Source: an uncultured Clostridia bacterium
Lineage (GTDB): Bacteria > Bacillota > Clostridia > TANB77 > CAG-508
Assembly: GCA_934167685.1 (NCBI GenBank)
Contig: CAKPLQ010000030.1
Location: forward strand, 1 to 17,607
DNA length: 17,607 bases
Direction of reading: 5' to 3'
Of the stretch, positions 7,536 through 14,727 are shown piece by piece (position 1 is the stretch's first letter; every line of letters begins with the position of its first letter). The translations under genes and the position numbers were made by a program. The notes under the pieces are model-generated. The model searched no databases and was not told the DNA's origin. It saw only the letters and a program-made list of their open reading frames with translations.

Positions 7536-7942
7536 TAGTTCATCTCCTTAACAACACTTGCTAAAATTCCATTTATGAAATTTTTAGATGTTTCCTCTCC
7601 ATATTTTTTTGCTAACTCTAAGCTTTCGTTTATTGCCACTTTATATGGTATTTGTTTATATTTTATTTCATATATTGCAAGTTTTAACAAACTTAAATCT
7701 ATTTTTGAGATTCTGTCAATTTTCCAATCAGCCTTTAGATTTTTTTCTATTAACCCTTGTATTTCTATATTATTTTCTTTTATTCCCCAAATTGCATCTT
7801 TTATATATTCTTTTGCATCATCTTCTTCTATATCATTACATTGCATATATAGTTCTATTTGTTCTTCTAAATCTTCTACTTTTTGAATTTCTAAGCTATA
7901 TATCAATCTAAATGTTAGTTCTCTAATCGCTGATCGTTTCAT
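7535..7942 (-). CDS. nusB: Transcription antitermination factor NusB
   Basis: All-helical RNA-binding protein that, with NusE (S10), assembles on boxA of rRNA leaders for antitermination. It has 135 residues. The conserved N-terminus MKRSAIRELTFRLIYSLE and C-terminal PYKVAINESLELAKKYGEE...FINGILASV match the family. ATG at 7940-7942 fits the family N-terminus, but no ribosome binding site lies directly in front of it. The nearest one, GAGGAGG, precedes a nine-codon mini-ORF that stops 2 bases before this ATG, so nusB is probably translated by coupling. Confidence 0.95.
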   Translation of the reverse strand: MKRSAIRELTFRLIYSLEIQKVEDLEEQIELYMQCNDIEEDDAKEYIKDAIWGIKENNIEIQGLIEKNLKADWKIDRISKIDLSLLKLAIYEIKYKQIPYKVAINESLELAKKYGEETSKNFINGILASVVKEMN

Positions 7943-7944
7943 TT

Positions 7945-7974
7945 TTATAGCAATGCTAGCAACAAAACTAGCAT
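7945..7974 (-). CDS. Leu-rich mini-ORF (9 codons) before nusB
   Basis: Sense sequence encodes M-L-V-L-L-L-A-L-L-stop, preceded almost directly by GAGGAGG and ending 2 bases before the nusB start. The same stretch can form a 6-bp stem, TGCTAG with CTAGCA. It may be a leader peptide, a coupling cistron, or just a hairpin that brings the ribosome binding site near nusB. Six of nine residues are Leu. Confidence 0.4.
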   Translation of the reverse strand: MLVLLLALL

Positions 7975-7989
7975 ATCCTCCTCTCTTTA

Positions 7990-8193
7990 TTATAATCTAT
8001 CTATGAATTTTTTTACTTTTTCTTTTACTTCATCTTTATTCTTTTGAATATAATTTCCTACAAATGCGCCTAACACTACAAGTACAATAGCCACTATTAA
8101 CTCATATAATCTTGTGCATAATATTAATATAGCAACTATAACTCCAATTATGGCACCAATGTATTTAGATATAAATTCTTTAAAACCTTCCAT
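7990..8193 (-). CDS. DUF2273 small membrane protein
   Basis: A 67-residue protein with two membrane helices (about 12-27 and 32-49; GAIIGVIVAILIL then IVAIVLVVLGAFVGNYI) and a charged tail KNKDEVKEKVKKFIDRL. This matches the DUF2273 family, which accompanies AmaP and Asp23 in Firmicutes cell-envelope stress operons. It is probably part of the membrane anchor complex for Asp23. It lies 17 bases after amaP. Confidence 0.88.
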   Translation of the reverse strand: MEGFKEFISKYIGAIIGVIVAILILCTRLYELIVAIVLVVLGAFVGNYIQKNKDEVKEKVKKFIDRL

Positions 8194-8210
8194 ATTCTAT
8201 CATCCTATTC

Positions 8211-8759
8211 CTAATTTTTTTTACTGTCTTGTAAGCTCGTTACTTTTACATTTACTTCTTGAACATCTAAGTCAGCAACTCTTTTTACATCTTCTTTTAC
8301 TTTTCTTTGTAAGTTGCTTGCAAGTTCTTTTATTACTACACTTTCATTTACTACTAAAAATAATGTTATTCTTAATTGATTTTCGCTATTTACATCAATC
8401 TTAGTATTGCAATGTTTTATATTGTCAAATCCCATAACTGTATTTTTTACCATATTATCAATTGATTCTTTAGAAATCATTAATTGCCCATTTTCATTTT
8501 TTAACAATATTCCTTGTGTCTCTTTTACTTTTTCTTTTGAGCTCTCGTCAAAAAACATACATTTTATAGATAATAATATAAATACAACACTTACTGCCAA
8601 TGTAATTTTTGATGATATATCTCCTGTTATTAAAGCTCTTACCATTTCTGTAACTATTCCAAAATCAATCCAATTAAATATTAATAAACTTAATATTACT
8701 GATAATAACAATATTATAAATGAATATACTATTAATGTAAATCTTTCTAAAAATTTCAT
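8211..8759 (-). CDS. amaP: Alkaline shock response membrane anchor protein AmaP
   Basis: Membrane protein that recruits Asp23 to the cytoplasmic face. It has 182 residues with two N-terminal membrane helices (about 7-30 and 50-68) and a cytoplasmic Asp23-like domain (about 85-180) whose end reads VQEVNVKVTSLQD, echoing the VSEVNVHVQGV of the neighbouring Asp23. Gene order asp23-amaP-DUF2273 supports the call. Confidence 0.9.
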   Translation of the reverse strand: MKFLERFTLIVYSFIILLLSVILSLLIFNWIDFGIVTEMVRALITGDISSKITLAVSVVFILLSIKCMFFDESSKEKVKETQGILLKNENGQLMISKESIDNMVKNTVMGFDNIKHCNTKIDVNSENQLRITLFLVVNESVVIKELASNLQRKVKEDVKRVADLDVQEVNVKVTSLQDSKKN

Positions 8760-8786
8760 TTTACTTCTTCCTCTCTTGTTATAGAT

Positions 8787-9227
8787 TTATTCTTCGTTTT
8801 GTTCTTCGCTTTCTTCGTTGTTATTTTCTTCTCTTTCTGTTTTTACACCTTGAACATGCACATTGACTTCTGATACTTTTAGACCAGTCATGTTTTCTAC
8901 AGATTTTTTTACTCTGTTTTGAATTTCAAATGCTACATCTGGAATTCTTGAACCATATTCCACTATTATGTTTACATCAATTTTTACCTCTTTTTCTCCT
9001 GCATCTACTTTAATTCCCTTTGATAGGTTCTTTTTTCCACTTAATACTTCTGAAATTCCTCCAGCAAATCCTCCTGACATACTTGCAACACCAGAAACTT
9101 CTGATACAGCAACACCTGCAATTACTGCTACTACATCATTTGATATTTTTATTCCATCATTTGCTCCTTCTGTATTTTCTGCAATTTCTACAACTTCTTC
9201 TTTTTTTTCTTCTTGATTTTCTTCCAT
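8787..9227 (-). CDS. Asp23/Gls24 family envelope stress protein
   Basis: Abundant cytoplasmic protein of the alkaline-shock (Asp23) family, tethered to the membrane by AmaP and linked to envelope homeostasis. It has 146 residues with acidic N- and C-terminal tails. The core shows ISNDVVAVIAGVAVSEVSGV, KIDVNIIVEYGSRIPDVAFEIQNRVK and SEVNVHVQGV, the standard family blocks. ATG at 9225-9227 follows AAGGAAAG. An upstream GTG (9234-9236) overlaps that site and is rejected. It is the first gene of the long operon. Confidence 0.93.
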   Translation of the reverse strand: MEENQEEKKEEVVEIAENTEGANDGIKISNDVVAVIAGVAVSEVSGVASMSGGFAGGISEVLSGKKNLSKGIKVDAGEKEVKIDVNIIVEYGSRIPDVAFEIQNRVKKSVENMTGLKVSEVNVHVQGVKTEREENNNEESEEQNEE

Positions 9228-9265
9228 AAAAATCACTTTCCTTTCCTTAAAGAATAATTATTTAA

Positions 9266-9294
9266 AGTATATCAATTTTTTGCTTTTTTTACAA
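9266..9294 (-). promoter_or_regulatory. Promoter of the asp23-to-fhs operon
   Basis: On the minus strand TTGTAA (complement of 9289-9294), 17-base spacer, TATACT (complement of 9266-9271). It lies in the 84-base gap between proS and asp23. No clear proS terminator is visible, so read-through from proS is also possible. Confidence 0.8.
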
Positions 9295-9311
9295 CTATTT
9301 TCACAAAGAAT

Positions 9312-10613
9312 TTACTTAACATCTAATTTTATTTCTAAGAAAAATCTTGATAAATCATCAAATTTGACTGTTGTCTTTTCTCCTGTTTTATTATTTTCTA
9401 TTTCAAATTCATCTCCTTTTGATTTATCACCTAATACAATCATATATGGAGTTCCTAATATTTTTACATCTTTAATCTTTGCACCAATAGAAATATTGTC
9501 TCTATCATCAATTATTACTTTATATGATGTAAAAAATATCTTTTGTTCTATAGCTTCTGCTAATTCTATTTTTTCTTTGTCTCCCGGTTTTACAACTATT
9601 TGCAACATATATGGTGATATTTTCTCTGGTAAAACAAATCCACATGGTTGTCCATTTTTGTCATTTACAACACATTTTTCGTATAAAGCTGCTAATGTTC
9701 TACTAACACCAATTCCATAGCATCCCATGTAATACAACTCTTCTTTTCCTTCTTGGCTTATATATTTGCCATCCATCATTTCTGAATATCTTGTACCTAA
9801 TTGGAAAATGTGTCCTAATTCCATTGTTCTTATTTCTTTAAAGTTTGAAATGTCTTCTATTCCATACTCAGCCTTTAAATATTCTTTATAATCTTCTCTT
9901 TCAAGGATTTCTGTATTTAAACCTACACCAGTTTCTTCATTATATAATATTTTGTCTTCTCCTTGTTCTGATATTAACATAAATTCTTCTGACTTCTTGC
10001 CGCCCATTGCACCATTATCTGCAACTATTGGAATTACATCTAAGCCTATTCTTTTAAAAATGCTTAAAAATGCTTCTCTTACATTTTCGTATGATTTTGC
10101 CATTCCCTCTTCATCTTTATCAAAGCTGTATGCATCTAGCATTGGGAATGACTTTCCTCTTAATAAATATCCTCTTGTTCTTATTTCATTTCTGTACTTT
10201 TCTCCAATTTGATAATATGTTACTGGCAATGTTTTGTAAGATTTTAGCTTTTCTTTTGCAAATTCTACCATTGCTTCTTCTCCTGTAGGTGCTAAACAAA
10301 ATGTTCCTTTGTTTGATTCTGTTACTAACATTGTTCCGTCATTTACATAGTGTTCATATCTTCCAGAGTTTTTCCAAATTGTGTCTGGTTGTAATGTTGG
10401 TAATAATACCTCTATACATCCATGATAATTTAATTCATCTACTATTATCTGTTCCATTTTTCTTCTTAATAATAATGGTATTGTATTATATCCAAATAGC
10501 CCTGCTCCATATTGTACTAGTTGACCTGTTTGTAATAATATGCTTTGCCCTGGATACATTTTATCTATATTGTTTAATTTGGTTGTTCCCATTCCTGTTA
10601 ATGATAATTTCAT
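9312..10613 (-). CDS. proS: Prolyl-tRNA synthetase, short form without editing insertion
   Basis: Attaches proline to tRNA-Pro. Class II signatures: motif 2 YYQIGEKYRNEIR then FPMLDAYSFD (about 130-165), and motif 3 GCYGIGVSRTLAALYE (about 298-313), followed by an anticodon-binding domain (IVVKPGDKEK onward). At 433 residues it is far shorter than the roughly 570-residue bacterial type. Between SEEFMLISEQGEDKI and the next catalytic block only about 50 residues remain, where the editing (INS) domain of about 180 residues would sit. This matches the INS-less class known from alphaproteobacteria. Its ribosome binding site GGAGGA lies inside the last codons of scpB, 3 bases after which it starts. 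Confidence 0.95.
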   Translation of the reverse strand: MKLSLTGMGTTKLNNIDKMYPGQSILLQTGQLVQYGAGLFGYNTIPLLLRRKMEQIIVDELNYHGCIEVLLPTLQPDTIWKNSGRYEHYVNDGTMLVTESNKGTFCLAPTGEEAMVEFAKEKLKSYKTLPVTYYQIGEKYRNEIRTRGYLLRGKSFPMLDAYSFDKDEEGMAKSYENVREAFLSIFKRIGLDVIPIVADNGAMGGKKSEEFMLISEQGEDKILYNEETGVGLNTEILEREDYKEYLKAEYGIEDISNFKEIRTMELGHIFQLGTRYSEMMDGKYISQEGKEELYYMGCYGIGVSRTLAALYEKCVVNDKNGQPCGFVLPEKISPYMLQIVVKPGDKEKIELAEAIEQKIFFTSYKVIIDDRDNISIGAKIKDVKILGTPYMIVLGDKSKGDEFEIENNKTGEKTTVKFDDLSRFFLEIKLDVK

Positions 10614-10616
10614 TTT

Positions 10617-11240
10617 TTATTCCTCCAATTCTTGTTTTTCATTCTTATTTTCATTTTCTTTTGCGTCATCACTCGGCATTGGAGCCTCTGTTTCTATTAA
10701 TTCTTCTATTATTATCTGCCTATTTGAATCTAATTTATATCTTGGTAGTTCTGGTAATTTTGCCAAATTTTCATATCCAAACATCTTTAAAAACTCTGGT
10801 GTTGTTTTGTATGTTGTTGGCCTTCCTGGTAAATCAGCCTTTCCAGCATCTTCTATTAATCCATAATCTAACAATTTATATATTGTTCCATCACTGTTTA
10901 CACCTCTTATTGCTTCTATTTCTGCCCTTGTTGCTCTTGGATTATACGCGATTATTGCAAGTGTTTCTAATGCTGCTTGTGATAAATTTGGTTTTGCTCT
11001 TTTATCCAAAATTGGATAAATGTAGTCATAATATTCTTTTTTACTACATAACTGATAACCATTGTCTACTTTGATTATTTCTATTCCTCTTTCTTTGTAT
11101 TCTATTTGCATGCTTTTTATTATTTCTGCAATTTGATTTTTATCTATTTCTAAAGCTAGTACTAATTCTTCTTCTGTTACAATTCTGCCTGCAGAAAATA
11201 GTACTGCTTCTATTATTGCTTTAATTTTTTGTATTTCCAT
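10617..11240 (-). CDS. scpB: Segregation and condensation protein B
   Basis: Winged-helix subunit of the SMC-ScpA-ScpB condensin for chromosome segregation. It has 207 residues, with conserved KAIIEAVLFSAGR at the N-terminus, then SQAALETLAIIAYNPRATRAEIEAIRGVNSDGTIYKLLDYGLIEDAGK and GRPTTYKTTPEFLKMFG, both diagnostic. The C-terminus is a charged Glu/Asn/Lys tail. scpA, usually just upstream, is absent here (hemW is there instead), so the operon is rearranged. The ribosome binding site is GTAGGTGA. Confidence 0.96.
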   Translation of the reverse strand: MEIQKIKAIIEAVLFSAGRIVTEEELVLALEIDKNQIAEIIKSMQIEYKERGIEIIKVDNGYQLCSKKEYYDYIYPILDKRAKPNLSQAALETLAIIAYNPRATRAEIEAIRGVNSDGTIYKLLDYGLIEDAGKADLPGRPTTYKTTPEFLKMFGYENLAKLPELPRYKLDSNRQIIIEELIETEAPMPSDDAKENENKNEKQELEE

Positions 11241-11272
11241 AATTCACCTACATCTCTTTTTTTGTCGCATAT

Positions 11273-11301
11273 ATTTTCTCATGTTTTCCACATTATGTCA
11301 A
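11273..11301 (-). promoter_or_regulatory. Likely promoter of scpB-proS
   Basis: On the minus strand perfect TTGACA (complement of 11296-11301), 17-base spacer, GAAAAT (complement of 11273-11278; 4 of 6 to the consensus). It lies in the 68-base gap after hemW. Confidence 0.6.
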
Positions 11302-11308
11302 GATTATA

Positions 11309-12442
11309 TTAAATAAATTCCTCCCATACTAAATTTGCTAAATCAATCCCTTTAGGAGTAAGCCTTATTGTATTTGTATCTACAGCTATTAAGTTCTCAT
11401 CAACCAACTTATTCAACTCATTTCTAAATAAATAAATCGGATTTTTCACAAATTTAGCTTTAAAATCATTTATATTTACTCCACTTATCTTTCTTAACCC
11501 CAGCAACATATACTCTTTTTCTGTATCATGCTCTTTTTGAATCTCATGAATTATCCTATTTTTAGCCAAATCTCCTAATTTTATATTTTTTATGTATTCT
11601 TCAATATCTGTTGTATTAGAATATCTTGTAATATCTCTGTAAGAATGTGCAGAAGCACCAAAGCCAAAATATTGATACTGATTCCAGCAATTCATATTAT
11701 GTCTAGATTCATACCCTGGTTTGGAAAAATTAGAAATCTCATAATGTATATAACCATTTAATTCTAAAGTATTTTTAACATACCAATACATATTTCTTTC
11801 TATTTCTTCGTCTGGAAGCTCCAATTGTCCATTTTGTATTTTATTTGCAATAGGAGTTCCATCCTCTACAATAAGTGAATATACAGATATATGTTCTGGT
11901 TGCAATTTTATAATCTCTTCTAAGCTTTCTTTTAAATCCTTTATTCTTTGGTTTGGTAAGCCTAGCATTAAGTCTACATTTATGTTTTTGAATCCAACTT
12001 TCCTTGCTAATTGATATGTTTCTAAAAACTGTTCAAAATTATGAATCCTTCCAATCTGCTTTAATAGTTCATTTTGAGTAGCTTGCAAGCCTATACTTAA
12101 TCTATTAATTCCACATTCTTTATACTCTTTAAGCTTTTTTTCTGTAACAGTACCTGGATTGACCTCGATTGTAATTTCCGCTTCTTTATTTACCCTTTTC
12201 TTTTTGATTTCTTTAATAATTTGCTTTATATATTTACTATCTATATATGAAGGTGTACCTCCACCTATATAAATTGTAGAAATACATGACTGAATGTTTT
12301 GCATTTTTATTTCTTTTACTACAGATTTAATATATTGTTCTATCAAATTATCTTTATTGCAATACGAAATAAAATCACAGTAATCACATTTGTGTTTACA
12401 AAATGGAATATGAACATATATTCCTAGTTCTCTATTTTTCAT
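11309..12442 (-). CDS. hemW: Radical SAM heme chaperone HemW
   Basis: HemN-like radical SAM protein thought to bind and deliver heme rather than act as coproporphyrinogen dehydrogenase. It has 377 residues. The Fe-S/SAM motif C-x3-C-x2-C is at residues 15, 19 and 22 (IPFCKHKCDYCDF). Also visible are YIGGGTPS, EVNPGT, GINRLSIGLQ, NVDLMLGLPNQ, and a C-terminal winged-helix part. It lacks the extra N-terminal residues that mark true HemN. The ATG overlaps the end of whiA by 11 bases, with the ribosome binding site inside whiA. Confidence 0.94.
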   Translation of the reverse strand: MKNRELGIYVHIPFCKHKCDYCDFISYCNKDNLIEQYIKSVVKEIKMQNIQSCISTIYIGGGTPSYIDSKYIKQIIKEIKKKRVNKEAEITIEVNPGTVTEKKLKEYKECGINRLSIGLQATQNELLKQIGRIHNFEQFLETYQLARKVGFKNINVDLMLGLPNQRIKDLKESLEEIIKLQPEHISVYSLIVEDGTPIANKIQNGQLELPDEEIERNMYWYVKNTLELNGYIHYEISNFSKPGYESRHNMNCWNQYQYFGFGASAHSYRDITRYSNTTDIEEYIKNIKLGDLAKNRIIHEIQKEHDTEKEYMLLGLRKISGVNINDFKAKFVKNPIYLFRNELNKLVDENLIAVDTNTIRLTPKGIDLANLVWEEFI

Positions 12443-13277
12443 TAGCTATCTCCATTATCTTTTTTAATCTATAATTTACTCCTGATTTTCCAACAGGTTG
12501 TTTTAACATTTGCCCTAATTCTACCAAACTTGCATTAGGATTTTTTAATCTTAATTCAGCAATTTCTTTTAGTGGCTCTTCTAGTTGCTCAAATTTTCTA
12601 TTTGCTTTTAATTTTTTTATTGCTTCAATTTGCTCTATAGAAGCATTGATAGTTTTATTTAAATTTGCAGTTTCGCAATTTACTATTCTATTTATTTTAT
12701 TGTTCATTTCTCTTTGAACACGTATTTCTTCAAATTTTAAAACAGATTTGCTTGCTCCTATTAGTGCTAAAAATTTTGATATTTCTTCTCCATCTTTTAA
12801 ATATATTGAGTATTGATTATTTTTTTCAATAATGTTACTTTTAATATCATATTCTCTCAAATACTCTTTGATTTTTTCTGCATTCTCTTTCTCTTTAATA
12901 CCGATTTCTAAATGATATTTTTTTTCTGGATTATTTATTGAACCAGAGCCCAAATATGCTCCTTTTATAAGCCATTTTATTTGCTCTAAATTCAAATCTT
13001 GTTCTTTAGATATATCCTCTAAAAATGTTCTCTTTAGTGTTATAACAAACAAATTTCCTTGCATTGATATATCATGTTTATTTATTCCCATATTACTTAA
13101 TAATCTTGAAAATCTATTTATATTATATTCATTTTCTGTACTAAATTTTATATTATTTTTTTCTTCAGAAATATTGCTCGTAATTAGATAGCCCAATAAT
13201 TCGTATTTTACAGCCTCTTTATTAGCTAAATTTTCTGTTTTACTTATTTCTTCTTTTAAATCTGATGAAAATGACAT
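12432..13277 (-). CDS. whiA: DNA-binding protein WhiA
   Basis: Firmicutes/actinobacterial WhiA, a regulator linked to cell division and chromosome segregation (and to sporulation in Streptomyces). It has 281 residues. It starts MSFSSDLKEEISK, carries a degenerate LAGLIDADG homing-endonuclease fold (LLGYLITSNI near 28-37, GAYLGSGSINNPEKKYHLEI near 110-130) and ends with a helix-turn-helix (NASLVELGQMLKQPVGKSGVNYRLKKI, about 247-274). Its usual neighbours rapZ (yvcJ) and yvcK are not here. It lies 22 bases after prmC with a GGAGG site. Confidence 0.95.
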   Translation of the reverse strand: MSFSSDLKEEISKTENLANKEAVKYELLGYLITSNISEEKNNIKFSTENEYNINRFSRLLSNMGINKHDISMQGNLFVITLKRTFLEDISKEQDLNLEQIKWLIKGAYLGSGSINNPEKKYHLEIGIKEKENAEKIKEYLREYDIKSNIIEKNNQYSIYLKDGEEISKFLALIGASKSVLKFEEIRVQREMNNKINRIVNCETANLNKTINASIEQIEAIKKLKANRKFEQLEEPLKEIAELRLKNPNASLVELGQMLKQPVGKSGVNYRLKKIMEIANEK

Positions 13278-13299
13278 ATTTCCTCCAATCTACTTTTGC

Positions 13300-14139
13300 C
13301 TAATTGACTTTAGTTATTATAATTCTGTCATTGCCAAACAAGTCCTTTTTACAATATGTATCATTATAATGTTTAGTATCTTTTATAATCTCTATTACAT
13401 CCTCTTGTTGGTCAAAACCAATTTCAAAACATAAATAACTTTCAAACTTTAAATAATCTATTGCTTGATTAGCTATTTTTCTATAAAAGTCTAGTCCATC
13501 ATACCCTCCATCCAAGGCTATCTCTGGTTCTTTCTGCACCTCACTGCTTAAAAGTTTAATATCAGCTTTTTTTATGTAAGGCGGATTTGATACTATTATG
13601 TCGAATTTTGTTTTACCTATATTTCTAAATAAATTAGATTTTTTAAATTTAACTTTTGCCTGTAAATTACGTGCATTTTTCTTTGCTACTTCTAAAGCTT
13701 TTTCACTTATATCAATTGCTGTAACTTCAGCTGTTGGTACATTTCTAGCAATTGATATTGCTATTGCTCCACTTCCTGTACATAAATCCAAAATTTTTGG
13801 CTTATCCATTTTTTTGGCCAACTCTATTACTTCTTCTACTAATATTTCTGTGTCTGGTCGTGGTATTAATACATTTTCGTTAACAAAAAAATCCATTTTC
13901 ATAAATTCTTGTGTATGTGTAATGTGTTGCAATGGCACTCCATTAGAAAGTTTTTCGATATTTATAAAATATTCCCATTGCGCTTTTTTATCTATTTCTT
14001 TATTATCATAAACAATTAAGTATTGTCTATCTTTTTTTAATATGTATTGAAGTAATAATCTTGCTTTTAATTTTGGAGTTTCTATATTATTACTTTTTAA
14101 TATTATCATGCCTTTTGTTAAAGCTTCTCTTATTGTCAT
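13300..14139 (-). CDS. prmC: Release factor glutamine methyltransferase
   Basis: Methylates the Gln of the GGQ motif in release factors RF1/RF2 using SAM. It has 279 residues. After an N-terminal helical domain come VLIPRPDTEILVEEV (90-104), SAM motif ILDLCTGSGAIAI (116-128), and the catalytic NPPY (185-188), all diagnostic. The ribosome binding site is AAGGGTGGTG. prfA, its frequent neighbour, is not in the window. Confidence 0.96.
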   Translation of the reverse strand: MTIREALTKGMIILKSNNIETPKLKARLLLQYILKKDRQYLIVYDNKEIDKKAQWEYFINIEKLSNGVPLQHITHTQEFMKMDFFVNENVLIPRPDTEILVEEVIELAKKMDKPKILDLCTGSGAIAISIARNVPTAEVTAIDISEKALEVAKKNARNLQAKVKFKKSNLFRNIGKTKFDIIVSNPPYIKKADIKLLSSEVQKEPEIALDGGYDGLDFYRKIANQAIDYLKFESYLCFEIGFDQQEDVIEIIKDTKHYNDTYCKKDLFGNDRIIITKVN

Positions 14140-14161
14140 ATTAACACCACCCTTCTTCTCT

Positions 14162-14191
14162 AATATATAACAATATCAAAATTTCTGTCAA
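14162..14191 (-). promoter_or_regulatory. Promoter of prmC-whiA-hemW
   Basis: On the minus strand TTGACA (complement of 14186-14191), followed by a TATA-rich -10 that fits either TATATA at 16 bases or TATATT at 18 bases. Confidence 0.75.
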
Positions 14192-14253
14192 TAGAAATAT
14201 GTCTTTTTTTGCATTGATCAAAAGATAATTATTAATAACTTTCACCATCATTC

Positions 14254-14281
14254 AAAAAAAGAACAACTAAACTAGTTGCTC
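14254..14281 (-). terminator. Terminator overlapping the veg stop codon
   Basis: On the minus strand GAGCAACTA (complement of 14273-14281), 3-base loop, TAGTTGTTC (complement of 14261-14269), then TTTTTTT. The 9-bp stem (one G-U) includes the last veg codons and its TAG stop. Confidence 0.88.
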
Positions 14282-14575
14282 TTTCATTTTTCTTTTCTTA
14301 CTTTCTACTGTTAATGGTGGTAATAAAGGACTATATTCTTCACCATTAAATACATCTACTTCTACTGCTCTTGTTAACAAATCTGTGTATGTATATGATG
14401 CTGTTCTATCATTTTCTTCATATTTTACTATAAAAAGATTTGAATATGCTTTTTCTATTGTACCTTCTTTGGCAAATTCTTTGCTTCTTCCTAATGAGCC
14501 TTTAACCATTATCTTTTGCCCAATTTTGTCGTTAATGTCTGATTTTAAAGTCGAAATGTCGTTCCTACAAATCAT
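14267..14575 (-). CDS. veg: Veg family protein
   Basis: Small conserved Firmicutes protein linked in Bacillus subtilis to biofilm matrix gene expression. The biochemical role is unclear. It has 102 residues. The family core is visible: STLKSDINDKIGQKIMVKGSLGRSKEFAKEGTIEKAYSNLFIVKY and ASYTYTDLLTRAVEV. It has a basic C-terminal tail. The yabG-veg order matches that of Bacillus subtilis. ATG at 14573-14575 follows AGTAGGTGAT. Confidence 0.93.
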   Translation of the reverse strand: MICRNDISTLKSDINDKIGQKIMVKGSLGRSKEFAKEGTIEKAYSNLFIVKYEENDRTASYTYTDLLTRAVEVDVFNGEEYSPLLPPLTVESKKRKMKEQLV

Positions 14576-14576
14576 T

Positions 14577-14628
14577 AAATCACCTACTTTGCTTAAGATG
14601 TCTTAACTATACCATCAGTAGGTGATTT
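14577..14628. repeat. 12-bp inverted repeat spanning veg promoter and ribosome binding site
   Basis: Perfect arms at 14577-14588 (AAATCACCTACT) and 14617-14628 (AGTAGGTGATTT), with a nested palindrome TTAAGATGTCTTAA (14593-14606) between them. One arm contains the veg ribosome binding site. The other fills most of the spacer between the -35 and -10. Confidence 0.85.
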
Positions 14629-14634
14629 TGTCAA
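14606..14634 (-). promoter_or_regulatory. Strong vegetative promoter of veg
   Basis: On the minus strand perfect TTGACA (complement of 14629-14634), 17-base spacer, TATAGT (complement of 14606-14611). veg promoters are known for high activity, and this match is consistent. Confidence 0.9.
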
Positions 14635-14727
14635 AGTGTGTATTTTGTTGTCGTTTTCTTGTATCTCGCTTATTTCAAAGGTCTTAGCCAACGTTTCTTC
14701 TTTTGTTACATTTATATTACATTTTTA

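Noticed and set aside
10289..11074. Long plus-strand open frame opposite proS and scpB
   Set aside because: The Leu/Phe-rich translation is typical of the antisense of AT-rich coding sequence. The minus-strand genes are certain.
14607..14724. Open stretch in frame with yabG after its tandem stops
   Set aside because: It has no start codon or ribosome binding site, shows no resemblance to YabG C-termini, and overlaps the veg promoter. It is probably chance.
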